From Streptomyces mangrovi (lineage in GTDB: Bacteria; Actinomycetota; Actinomycetes; Streptomycetales; Streptomycetaceae), in the NCBI RefSeq assembly GCF_900114215.1, contig NZ_FOSG01000024.1, positions 1 through 64,000 on the forward strand: 64,000 nucleotides of DNA, written 5' to 3'. The notes beneath the pieces are model-generated. The model had not been told where the DNA came from and did not search any database. It saw only the letters and a list, made by a program, of their open reading frames with translations. The translations under genes were made by a program, and so were the position numbers. Shown in pieces: positions 1 through 8,157 of this stretch. How positions within the stretch are numbered: the stretch's first letter is position 1; each line of letters starts with the position of its first letter.

Positions 1-273
1 GCCGTCCTGGTGATGAGCACAGGAGCGGCCTTCGCGAGCAGTTTCCGGGGCTGGTCCGGTGCGCACTACACCGGCACCAGCTCGGAGGTCACCAGGTGCG
101 GCTGCAGCAACCTCAGCCTCAACCACCGCGGGTCCTACCGGTTCGACCACACGGGTCAGGACGCGAGCATGTTCAACACCCGCAACTGTCAAGGAAGCCC
201 GCACTACACCTTCCGGGGCGACGCGTCGAGCCCCGCGCCCGTCGGCTGGCGGAGCATCTACATTCACTGCTGA
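1..273 (+). CDS. Secreted small protein, 5'-truncated (peptidase inhibitor I36 / crystallin-like)
   Basis: The frame is open from the first base, so the true start lies before the window. The first visible residues (AVLVMSTGAAFA, then SSFRGW) look like the end of a signal peptide with an AFA cleavage site. The mature part is about 75 residues, rich in Gly, Ser, Tyr and aromatic residues. It contains four cysteines (CGC, NC and a final C) and ends in IYIHC. This resembles the small secreted Streptomyces proteins of the beta/gamma-crystallin or I36 inhibitor type. That assignment rests on general composition only. No neighbour helps define its role. Confidence 0.55.
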   Translation, partial: AVLVMSTGAAFASSFRGWSGAHYTGTSSEVTRCGCSNLSLNHRGSYRFDHTGQDASMFNTRNCQGSPHYTFRGDASSPAPVGWRSIYIHC

Positions 274-397
274 CCTCGACGCACTCCGCCGCGAACACCA
301 CGGGATCATCCGTCGGCGTGCATTCCATGAGGATGCACGCCGGGGGTGGTCCCTGCCGGAAGCGGGTCAAGTCGTCCCTCTCGGACGAAGTCCCCTG

Positions 398-829
398 AGC
401 TGACCCCGGTTTCGTGGAGTCCCTGAAGCCAGGCTTATGATCCTGGTCCGAAGGAGAACCACGAGCAGTGCCAGCACCACGTAAGTACCCGGACGAGCTC
501 CGTGAACGGGCTGTCCGCGAGGTCCGCACCACCGGCCGGCCGATCGCCCATGTCGCCAAGGACCTGGGCATCCACAAGGAGGCCCTGCGGGGCTGGGTCC
601 GCCAGGCCGAGGCGGACGCCGGCGAACGCGGCGACCGGCTGACCACTGCGGAGCATGAGGAGTTGAAGCAACTCCGCAAAGGGGTAGCGGAGTTGAGGCG
701 CGCGAACGAGATCCTCAAAGCGGCGAGTGCGCTTTTTGCCCAGGAGCTCGACCGTCCCCGGACGAGGCCGACCAGGTGATCGACAGCCTGAAGGAATGTC
801 GCTTGTCCGCACAGTTGGAACGTCGATAG
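398..829 (+). mobile_element. IS3-family insertion sequence remnant
   Basis: A TGACCCCGGTTTCGTGG-like end near 402 precedes an intact orfA at 468-779. The orfB frame (D-E-A-D-Q-V-I-D...) opens one base back, as expected for the IS3 -1 frameshift arrangement. It stops after about 20 residues at 829, so the catalytic DDE part is gone. This is a 5' fragment of an IS3 element that cannot move by itself. Confidence 0.7.
468..779 (+). CDS. IS3-family transposase OrfA (element is orfB-deleted)
   Basis: 103 residues. The N-terminus (RKYPDELRERAV) and the following IAHVAKDLGIHKEALRGWVR segment form the typical IS3 OrfA helix-turn-helix. A leucine-zipper-like stretch (EELKQLRKGVAELRRANEILK) follows, and the end AxSALFAQELDRP is the usual junction to OrfB. 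The start is GTG with AAGGAG 11 bases upstream. In intact elements OrfA pairs with an OrfB integrase through ribosomal frameshifting. Here OrfB is missing, so the protein could at most bind the end of this remnant. Confidence 0.8.
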   Translation: MPAPRKYPDELRERAVREVRTTGRPIAHVAKDLGIHKEALRGWVRQAEADAGERGDRLTTAEHEELKQLRKGVAELRRANEILKAASALFAQELDRPRTRPTR

Positions 830-1255
830 ATGGCTGGCCTGGGGTGCTGCAGGTCCATCGACAGCTGCGGGGTACTCCGGTTACCTGCGGCGATGAAGCC
901 GTCTTTGGTGTGGTTACGCCACTGACCTGCGGTGCTGCACTTTGACAGAGGATGTCGCAACTCCGTCGACAATCCCGTTGCGGATGGTAGGGGGTGGGGG
1001 AGGTTGGGCCGAGCCGATGTCCAAGGGGTCTTGCGTCGGTTGGCCGGGCCGGAGCAGCCATTGGGCGGTGAGGGGAGCACACGGACCGTGGTCGGATGTC
1101 CAGTCGCCGCTCTGCAGGCCCCGGACCCGAGGGGCCGGCAGTCGACTGGTGTCTGTGGGATGTGTCTGATGCGGAGAGACCCCCCATCGTCTGTTGCGCC
1201 GACGAGATGCCCGCGCTGCCGAGCGGTGGTGGTGGGGGGCGCCGTGCTGCCGGTA
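830..1255. other. Intergenic stretch without a supportable gene
   Basis: The stretch lies between the IS3 remnant and the end of the TerD-tailed gene. It is G-rich with several short runs (around 970-1000 and 1240). I see no reading frame with a plausible start and composition on either strand. It may hold the debris of the IS3 excision or insertion and the terminator of the leftward operon. Confidence 0.5.
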
Positions 1256-3982
1256 TCAGGCGTCGATGTCGATGCCGTAGTCGGTGGCCAGGCCTGCCAG
1301 GCCGGTGTTGTAGCCCTGCCCGACGGCGCGGGTCTTCCAGACCGGGCCGTGGCGGTAGAGCTCCACGGCGATGGTGACGGTCTCGCCCGCGGTGAAGGGC
1401 GGTGGCTTGAAGGAGAGGGCAGTGCCCGAGGCCTGGGTGATGTCGGCCCGCCAGGTGGTGCGGGCGTCGAAGACCGTGGTGGGGCGGGCTTCGAGGTCGA
1501 TGCTGACAATGACGGCGATCTTGTGGATGTCCTCGGGAATGCGGGTGAGGTCGGCGGTGATGGTGTCGCTGCCGGCGCCGACCCCGTCTTGGTGAGGGTG
1601 GTTGTAGAAGACGAGGTCGTGGTCGCCTCGTACCTTGCCGCTGCCGGTGAGGAGGACAGCGGAGACGTCGACCGGTGCGCCGGTGGCCGTGATACGCACC
1701 GTGGTCGGTTCGGTTCCAAGGGAGGCGTTGCCTCCCTTGGCTAGCCGTTGCCGTGTGCCGGGTTCCTTGCCGTGAGGCGGCGCAGCGGCGGTGGGGGAGT
1801 CGGGCATGGCCGCAGACGGGCTGGTGCGGGTGAGCGTGGCGAGGGCGTGCTGGAGGAAGGGCCAGCCTTCGGTTTCTCCGCCAGGCCAGGGCCAGGCCAG
1901 ACGCCGGGTACCGAACTGTTGGGGAGTGGGCGGTTGTCCGAGTGCTTCGTGTAGTTGCAGGTAGCGCAGGCTCTCGGTGGCCAGCCGGCTGAGCTGCCAC
2001 TGCCGCTGGGTCTCTTCCGGGTTGCTCATCCACGTGTCGTGGTCGACGGGCTTGCCGCCTAGTTCTTGGTACACCCGCCGGGCGAAGTCGTAGCCGTCAC
2101 CGCTCAGCAGGCGCGTGGGCCGGGCCTGCTGGGAGGGTGCTGGTTCGCCGATGGTGGTGTAGAGCGTTCCCAGGTCGCCTCCGGCCCAGTGGTTGGCCGC
2201 CGGAGTGGCGAACCGGGCGAACTGGGCCAGGGTGGGCGGACGTCCCTTGGCGGCGACGAAGCGGTGGTACTGGTGGGCGACCTCCTCCAACTCGGAGCGC
2301 CAGCGGTGCTGCAGGTAGGCGTCGAGATGGCGCTGGGCCCAGGCACGCCGGTGCCGGGTGATGATGTCCCGCACCTGCTCGAAGCCCTCGCGGCGTGTGC
2401 CGTGACTCATGCCGGAGGTGAGTGTCAAAGACCCGTACGACGTCTCGACCGTGCTGGCCCTGCTGTCGGTGATCTCTTCCTCCGGACCCAGATGCTGTTC
2501 GGCGGCGCGCAGCTCTTCGAAGAGGGAGGCATCGATCGGGCATCCGGTCGAGCGGAGTGCGGCCAGCGGCCGGCTGTAGTAGCGGTCGACGCCGGACAGG
2601 GTGGTGCGGGAGTAGGGGCCTTCGCACACGAACCAAGCGGTCAGCCCGACGCCGTGCCAGAACTCGGCCGCGGCACCGAAGGCTTGGGCCATCGTCTGGT
2701 GCGGCCGGGGGTTGCTGACGATGCTGCCAGGGTGGCGCTGCAGCGTCACCGTTCCCCACAGCCGCCCGGCCTGTTCGAGAACCTCGTCCGGCAGGCTCTG
2801 CCGGTACAGCTGGGGGGTGAACCCCTGCTCGGTGCGGGAAAGACTCATCAGGTTCTGATCGACCAGGCCCCACAGCGCAGGCATCCCCGGTGACTGGACG
2901 GCGTGCGCCTGGTCGAAGCCGGCCCACCAACTGTGCAGGGCCGCGGCCCGCTCCTCGACGGGGGACAGGGAGCTGCCAGCGCCCAGGAAAGCGGCGAGCA
3001 TCGCCTGGATCTCGTCCTCTGCGATGCCCGCCTCGGCCGCCGTGCCAGCCGCCTGGGAGGACATGCCCACATACAGCCGCGGCTCGGGCAAAGCGGTGAT
3101 GACCTCCTCATCCGGGTGAGGAGGGGCCTGAAGGTAGTCCAGCACGGCCAGCCAGTCGCCCGCGAAGTAGGCGGAGACGACCGGCTGCAGCGCCCGGGTG
3201 AGCACCCGGCGCGCCAGGGCCGTGCCGTTCTTGGCCTTCTTGGCGAAGCCAGCCATCAGCCCTTGCAGCTGCTGAATCCGATGACGGGCGGCGATCTCCG
3301 TATGATCAGCCGCGGCGAGGGCATCCAGCAGGTTCAGACGGGCTTGCTGCTGCCCCGTACGGTCCAGTGCGTGCCAGCCGCCGCCGAAGCGGAAGACCTC
3401 CAGCACCCCGGCGTCGATGCCCAGCAGCCGGTAGCGCTCCTCAATATGTGCCCAAAACCGCCGCTGTTCGGTGGGCGGGAAAATATCGCCCGCCGCCCGC
3501 AGGCGCACTGGCTGAAGCAGCGTCTCGAACAATGGCACCAGCAGCGCCCACAGCAGCACCGTGTCCGCACCCTCTACAACAGTGAGGCGGGCGGTGTCAT
3601 CGGTGGCCAGCGTCAGCGCATGGGCGGGGCGCTCACGCAGCAGGTGGGGCAGGTTGACGGCCCCTGCCTTCACGGAGAGTTTCTGCGGCAGGTACCACGC
3701 GCCGCGCCGCTGCTGCTCGTGGACCCCGAACATGCCGGCGCAGAAGACCGCCTCGTCCCGGGTGAGGGCCGTCACTTCGACGGTGTCCGGGGTCCGAAGC
3801 CCTCGACCAGGGCAGATGACGGCAATCGATTGTCCGGCAAATGCCGTGGCCAGCAGCCGGGCCGCCAGTGCGTCGAGCTCGGCGAACCGCTGCTGCTGTC
3901 CGGCGGCCGCCTCGATAGCCAGCGCCTGCGCGGGATCGGTGTCGGTGGCCGGATGCCACCAGCGGGCCTGGCTACCGGCCAC
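1256..3982 (-). CDS. Large protein of unknown function with C-terminal TerD domain
   Basis: 908 residues, GTG start with GAGGAGG seven bases upstream. It overlaps the stop of the helicase gene by 11 bases, so the two are translationally coupled. Residues 1 to about 720 match no family I recognise; they are mostly helical-looking and end in a Pro/Ala-rich linker. The last 160 residues are a TerD-type domain (VSAVLLTGSGKV, DLVFYNHP, ITADLTRIPEDI, AVGQGYNTGLAGLATDYGIDI). TerD domains bind calcium and are thought to act as adaptors in stress and conflict systems. A very similar TerD domain starts at 63090. Being last in an operon with a nuclease-helicase suggests a sensor or scaffold role; this is inference. 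Confidence 0.75.
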   Translation of the reverse strand: MAGSQARWWHPATDTDPAQALAIEAAAGQQQRFAELDALAARLLATAFAGQSIAVICPGRGLRTPDTVEVTALTRDEAVFCAGMFGVHEQQRRGAWYLPQKLSVKAGAVNLPHLLRERPAHALTLATDDTARLTVVEGADTVLLWALLVPLFETLLQPVRLRAAGDIFPPTEQRRFWAHIEERYRLLGIDAGVLEVFRFGGGWHALDRTGQQQARLNLLDALAAADHTEIAARHRIQQLQGLMAGFAKKAKNGTALARRVLTRALQPVVSAYFAGDWLAVLDYLQAPPHPDEEVITALPEPRLYVGMSSQAAGTAAEAGIAEDEIQAMLAAFLGAGSSLSPVEERAAALHSWWAGFDQAHAVQSPGMPALWGLVDQNLMSLSRTEQGFTPQLYRQSLPDEVLEQAGRLWGTVTLQRHPGSIVSNPRPHQTMAQAFGAAAEFWHGVGLTAWFVCEGPYSRTTLSGVDRYYSRPLAALRSTGCPIDASLFEELRAAEQHLGPEEEITDSRASTVETSYGSLTLTSGMSHGTRREGFEQVRDIITRHRRAWAQRHLDAYLQHRWRSELEEVAHQYHRFVAAKGRPPTLAQFARFATPAANHWAGGDLGTLYTTIGEPAPSQQARPTRLLSGDGYDFARRVYQELGGKPVDHDTWMSNPEETQRQWQLSRLATESLRYLQLHEALGQPPTPQQFGTRRLAWPWPGGETEGWPFLQHALATLTRTSPSAAMPDSPTAAAPPHGKEPGTRQRLAKGGNASLGTEPTTVRITATGAPVDVSAVLLTGSGKVRGDHDLVFYNHPHQDGVGAGSDTITADLTRIPEDIHKIAVIVSIDLEARPTTVFDARTTWRADITQASGTALSFKPPPFTAGETVTIAVELYRHGPVWKTRAVGQGYNTGLAGLATDYGIDIDA

Positions 3983-6041
3983 CGGTCAGCCTCCTCATGT
4001 ACTCGACGAACTGCTCAAACGGCACCGGGGCGTCGGCGTTCTGGGCGTAGACGGCGTAGCGCTGGGCCATCAGCTGCAGTTCCCGCTCCGCCCGGCGGGC
4101 CTCGACCCGGTCCAGGTCATGCACGACGCGCTCCTCGACGCTTCCCCGCTCATAGAGCACGAACGCATCCAGGCCAGACGGAACCGCCGGCCCCAGCGCC
4201 CCGCCCTCACCGTCCCTGGGCGCGGGATCGTCCGCCAAGGGGCCGGCGTCGATCGGTGGAGTGTCGTGGACAAGGGCGGGGTCCATGTCGTTCTCCGCGC
4301 AGACGGCTTCGAGGTGGTCTTCGAGGCCGAGCTCGGCATGACAGACCACGTCCAGATACTGCCGGTCCGCTGCCAGTCCGGGATACCGCAGGACGCGCAT
4401 GCCACGCCCGATGAACTGGTAGAACTCGCCGAAGCTGCCATACGGCCTGATCGGCACGACCACGGTGATGGGCGGGAAGTCATACCCCTGGCCGAGCATT
4501 CGCAGCTGCACGATGCCCTGCAGATCGCCCGAGTCGGACTCGAAACGCCGCCGCGTGGCCGCGATCGCCGTCGGCGACATGCTGTGGTGCAGCGTGGCAC
4601 AGGCGATGCCGTGCTCCTCGGCGATCCGCGCGATCTGCTCGGCATGCCGCTCGCCCATCGCCGCGAACAACACCCGAGGCTTGATCGGGGCCAGCAGTTT
4701 GGCCTGCGTTTCCAAACACGCCCTGGTCACCCGCATTACCTGCCGGATCGGCGCATCGGACTGCGCGGTGATGCGGGCCATCTTCCGCTCGTCCCCCAGC
4801 GCGGCCAGCAGGGCGTCCCGGCCGGTGATCTCCTCGCACCGTCCGTCCGGCCACACCGCCTCGTATACCGTCGCCGCCGCATCGGGGGCGAAGCGGTGCA
4901 TCCGCAGGTTCTTGGCCGAACCGTCCGCGATGGAGTCCACCAGCCGGTAGCGGTAGACGACGTCGGCATCGATCGGCTTGCCGTCCAGCCGCTGGAAACA
5001 CGCTGACATCAGCAGCGTGCGTGCCGCATGGAAGTGGGCGAACAGCCGCTGGTAGGAGGCGCTGGCGGCGATATGGGCCTCGTCGACGACGATGAAGTCG
5101 ATGTCATCGGGCTCCAGCTTGGCCAGCAGATGCCCAGGCTCCTCGCCGGTCCCCAGGGCGTGGAAGTTGGTGACCAGGATGTCCGCTGCCAGCAGCTGCT
5201 CCCGGCTGGCCCGGCTGATCTGCTGCTCGTCCGCGTCTAGGACCAGCGTGGCCGGAGGGCGGGCGCCGGGTAGCAGCGGCCCGCCCGCCAGCCCGTACAG
5301 GACGTTGCCCGGCGCTCCCGGGTCGAGGGCCTTGGCGAAGGTGCCGCGGATGACCGACCCCGGAGTCACCACCAGCACCCGCCGTCTGGTGAACGACAGT
5401 GCGGCCGTCACTCCCAGCGCCGTCTTGCCGGACCCGACCGCCATCACGGTGGCCGCATGCCGACCCCCGGAAGCGTAATAGTTCGCCAGCGCGGCCAGGG
5501 CCTCGTCCTGGCAAGCCCGCAACGGCCTGCGATCCACCTGGGAGCGCGCACCGGCGAAGTACTCCCTGCCGGTCTCCCGCTGCATGTAGTGGGGAGGGTC
5601 GGCCGCCCGCATCGGATCGCCGGCCATATCGGGGACATCCACCCGCGGCGTGTCGATCACAAACCGCGCCAGTGCCGCGTCCTGCCGCAACATCGCCTGC
5701 AGTTGGGCGACGCAGCGTGCCGTATCCGAGCGCACCGCATCGTAGGAGAACCGCAGCACGGTCAGGCCGGAGGCAGCCAGGTCGTTCTGCCGCAGCCGGT
5801 CATAGGTGAACGCTGCCCGGTCGCTGTGGAAGGCGAACCCGTCGAGCTCGACCGCCAACTGCAGCGAAGCACCTGCGATCAGGTAGTCCAGCCGGTAGGT
5901 GCGGTCGTTGACCGTCACCGGATACTGGCTGTGTACATGGGGCATGATGGCTGCGCCGACGGCCGGGCTGAGAACCCAGCGGAGGAAGGCCTCCTCTAGA
6001 TAGGACGTTGCGGGGAGCAGCCGATCTAGACTCGCGGTCAC
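3972..6041 (-). CDS. SF2 DEAD/DEAH-type helicase with N-terminal DUF559/Vsr-like nuclease domain
   Basis: 689 residues, GTG start overlapping the upstream stop as GTGA. Residues 40-105 look like a DUF559/Vsr-type PD-(D/E)xK nuclease: RLDYL, then AVELDGFAFH, then RLRQNDLAASG and VLRFSYDAV. The helicase part follows: Q-like motif near 178, Walker A AVGSGKT at 201-207, DEAH box (VVDEAH) at 319-323, a variant motif III (SAC instead of SAT) at 346-348, and motif VI QFIGRGMR in the second RecA lobe. It should be a DNA translocase/helicase coupled to a nuclease. It is the second gene of a coupled trio with a 197-residue protein and a TerD-tailed protein. Helicase-nuclease fusions of this type are frequent in phage-defence loci. 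Confidence 0.85.
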   Translation of the reverse strand: MTASLDRLLPATSYLEEAFLRWVLSPAVGAAIMPHVHSQYPVTVNDRTYRLDYLIAGASLQLAVELDGFAFHSDRAAFTYDRLRQNDLAASGLTVLRFSYDAVRSDTARCVAQLQAMLRQDAALARFVIDTPRVDVPDMAGDPMRAADPPHYMQRETGREYFAGARSQVDRRPLRACQDEALAALANYYASGGRHAATVMAVGSGKTALGVTAALSFTRRRVLVVTPGSVIRGTFAKALDPGAPGNVLYGLAGGPLLPGARPPATLVLDADEQQISRASREQLLAADILVTNFHALGTGEEPGHLLAKLEPDDIDFIVVDEAHIAASASYQRLFAHFHAARTLLMSACFQRLDGKPIDADVVYRYRLVDSIADGSAKNLRMHRFAPDAAATVYEAVWPDGRCEEITGRDALLAALGDERKMARITAQSDAPIRQVMRVTRACLETQAKLLAPIKPRVLFAAMGERHAEQIARIAEEHGIACATLHHSMSPTAIAATRRRFESDSGDLQGIVQLRMLGQGYDFPPITVVVPIRPYGSFGEFYQFIGRGMRVLRYPGLAADRQYLDVVCHAELGLEDHLEAVCAENDMDPALVHDTPPIDAGPLADDPAPRDGEGGALGPAVPSGLDAFVLYERGSVEERVVHDLDRVEARRAERELQLMAQRYAVYAQNADAPVPFEQFVEYMRRLTGGR

Positions 6042-6631
6042 GCTACCCTGCCCCCTGCCGCCTCGGCCTCCCAGGCAGCGATCTTCTCTGACAATCGGGT
6101 CACTGCGTCCTCGCCCTGTCCGAACCGGGCCAGCCGCCGGGCCAGAGCCAGGGCCTCGGTGAAGGCGCCTTCACGCTCAAGCAACGACACCAGCCGCGGA
6201 ACAGAAGCGATGCGTACGAACGTGCCCGGGACCGGAGGGCCGTCGAAGGACACCGCCTGCGGCGCGGCCTCGACCAACTCCAAGTCCAACAAGGCGAACA
6301 CCTCGAGTAACGCCAAACCTCCTGGATACGAACGCCGTGAGGACCACAGCCGATCGACCGCACCCTGCAAGACGAAGTGGTAGTCCATCGCCGAGCCCGG
6401 CAGCTCAAGCGCCTCCCAGACCTTGGTAGCCAGTTCCGCCCCGTCCGCATCAGGCGGCACGTGACGACTGGCCGGCATGGCCGACGTACTGCCCTCAGGA
6501 GTGGGCCACATCAACGAGCCATAGGACTGCTCAGAACGGCCATACGCGCCCCGGATGGCGCCGCGGGCAACCCCAGGACTGCCGTCAAAACCCAACCCCG
6601 GAATTTCCGCCATACGTTCGAACCACACGTG
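6038..6631 (-). CDS. Hypothetical protein, first gene of the helicase/TerD operon
   Basis: 197 residues from the ATG at 6631 (GGGGAT about ten bases upstream). An in-frame GTG at 6679 would add 16 residues but has no ribosome site. The protein begins MHVWFERMAEIPGLGF. It has a helical C-terminal half (LALLEVFALLDLELVE, EALALARRLARFGQGEDAV) and no recognisable catalytic motif. Its stop overlaps the helicase start as GTGA, so the two proteins are probably made in a fixed ratio and may form a complex. Function not recognised. Confidence 0.7.
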   Translation of the reverse strand, partial: HVWFERMAEIPGLGFDGSPGVARGAIRGAYGRSEQSYGSLMWPTPEGSTSAMPASRHVPPDADGAELATKVWEALELPGSAMDYHFVLQGAVDRLWSSRRSYPGGLALLEVFALLDLELVEAAPQAVSFDGPPVPGTFVRIASVPRLVSLLEREGAFTEALALARRLARFGQGEDAVTRLSEKIAAWEAEAAGGRVA

Positions 6632-6975
6632 CATGCCCTGATCCCCGCCCCGCGCAGCGACCTCACCGCCGCTCGCCACAACAGCGGCACGCTACAGGAC
6701 ACCTACTGCTATGAGACGGAAATCGCCAAGACAGTGCCTGTGGCTGTCCTCCGTCACCCGCCAGCCGACGGCACCGCGTGGCAGGGTGCCTCTGCAGCGC
6801 GGGGACTACGCCGCCTCCAGGTGTACGGAATATGCGTTTCAGACGCGCAGCCCTGCTGATCACGGAGCCGCCCTGGCCGCCCGACCACTACACTGATGGT
6901 GTCCGTCAAAGCGGAATGAGCTCAGTCTCCGGACAGTGCGAGCAGCCGGATGGGGACCTCAAGGTCCAAGGTGCC
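6632..6975. other. Intergenic stretch, probable promoter region of the helicase operon
   Basis: About 340 bases between the end of the 393-residue gene and the start of the operon below, both leftward. I find no coding frame of convincing composition. The promoter for the 197-residue gene should lie here, but no strong -10/-35 pair stands out. Confidence 0.45.
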
Positions 6976-8157
6976 TCAGCCGTCGTCGAAACCCTCGTCC
7001 TCGTCTGCCGACCTGTGGTGAACACTGATGCCCGCTTGGCAGCGTGAGAGGCCGATCGTGTCGTGTAGGCGTGTGAACAGGTCCGGGCGGATGAGCAGGT
7101 CCGCTCCCGCGACTGCGGGCAGAAGAGGCTCATAGTTCCCGTCGTGGACCAGGTGACCTCGCCACTGGCGGCAGATCATTGCCTCGCCGGTGGTGTCGCT
7201 GAGGCTGAAGCCACAGACGCCGCTCGTCGGTTCAAGACCGAGCAGTGCCACGACACTGGCGGCAGGCGCAAGGACGTAGGGCGGTGTTCCCAATCCGGTC
7301 GGGCGGCGGACTGAACCAGCCAGAGGGGCCGTACCGGTGTCAGCGAGTGCCACGAGGGCTTGGTCCTTGGTGCCGATGTACTCGGCTGCCGCATGCCCCT
7401 GCGCCGCTAGACCAACCGCCAAGCGCTGCCACGGGTGGATCCACAACTGCCAGGGGCCCCGGGAGACGGGCAGTGTGCCTGGGGGCGGATTGTCGCTGGC
7501 GGCTTCCAGCCCGACGATGAGCAGTACCTTACGGCTGGGCTGGTCCGGGTAGCGGCGTGCGGGGGTGCGGTGGTGCTCCACCAGGCCGATCTGCACCCAT
7601 CCCGCGTGAGGACCGTCGTCGACTCGGGAGAAGGCCGCGGCTCCCCCCGGTAGACACCGCAGGCCGGCTACCTCGGCAAGCCCGACGGGAGGCCACGACT
7701 TCTCCTCTTGCTGGCTGTCGCTGAGCCAGGGCGCAGGGTCGAGCGACCAGCGCAAGGGTTCGGGGCGGGCCAGAGGGCGGGGAACGCGGGCGAGTTCGGC
7801 GCGTAGCGCTGCCTGGGGATCGTCGCGGAGCCGCGCTGCCATACCGCGCTCGAAGTTGCGGGCGTTGACGAGTTGGCCCGCCTGGGCAAGTGCGGCACGC
7901 AGGCCCGCAGCGGCCTGCTGCAAGGCGTCTTCTGTGGCGGCCTGGTCGGCGAGGTAGGCGTCGGGAAATAGGGTGCGGCTTGGGCTGGTCAGGAGATCAA
8001 GCTGCGCGTCCATCAGCGTTTGGACGCGTTGGGGGATTGCTTCGGTCACCAGGTCGATGACGGTCTCACGAAGCCCGGGAGGGTTGCCAGCGGCGTCGAG
8101 GCGGGCTCCTAGGTAGTGGTCGACGAGGCTGGTCGCGAAGTGCCGGGGATCTTTCAT
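6976..8157 (-). CDS. Hypothetical protein coupled to the DUF4297-STAND gene
   Basis: 393 residues, starting MKDPRHFATSLVDHYLG. The ATG overlaps the stop of the 1753-residue NTPase gene as ATGA. The N-terminal 150 residues are helical. The C-terminal half is richer in beta and turn residues (QLWIHPWQRLAVGLAAQG, CGFSLSDTTGEAMICRQWRGHL) and could be an enzyme-like or sensor domain, but I see no known motif. Obligate coupling to a nuclease-NTPase implies it is a partner or regulator of that protein. Confidence 0.75.
   Translation of the reverse strand: MKDPRHFATSLVDHYLGARLDAAGNPPGLRETVIDLVTEAIPQRVQTLMDAQLDLLTSPSRTLFPDAYLADQAATEDALQQAAAGLRAALAQAGQLVNARNFERGMAARLRDDPQAALRAELARVPRPLARPEPLRWSLDPAPWLSDSQQEEKSWPPVGLAEVAGLRCLPGGAAAFSRVDDGPHAGWVQIGLVEHHRTPARRYPDQPSRKVLLIVGLEAASDNPPPGTLPVSRGPWQLWIHPWQRLAVGLAAQGHAAAEYIGTKDQALVALADTGTAPLAGSVRRPTGLGTPPYVLAPAASVVALLGLEPTSGVCGFSLSDTTGEAMICRQWRGHLVHDGNYEPLLPAVAGADLLIRPDLFTRLHDTIGLSRCQAGISVHHRSADEDEGFDDG

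Noticed and set aside
2066..5006. Long plus-strand frames opposite the helicase/TerD operon (for example 2903-4414 and 3561-5006)
   Set aside because: They mirror the minus-strand genes, are Arg/Pro/Gly-rich and have no motifs or ribosome sites.
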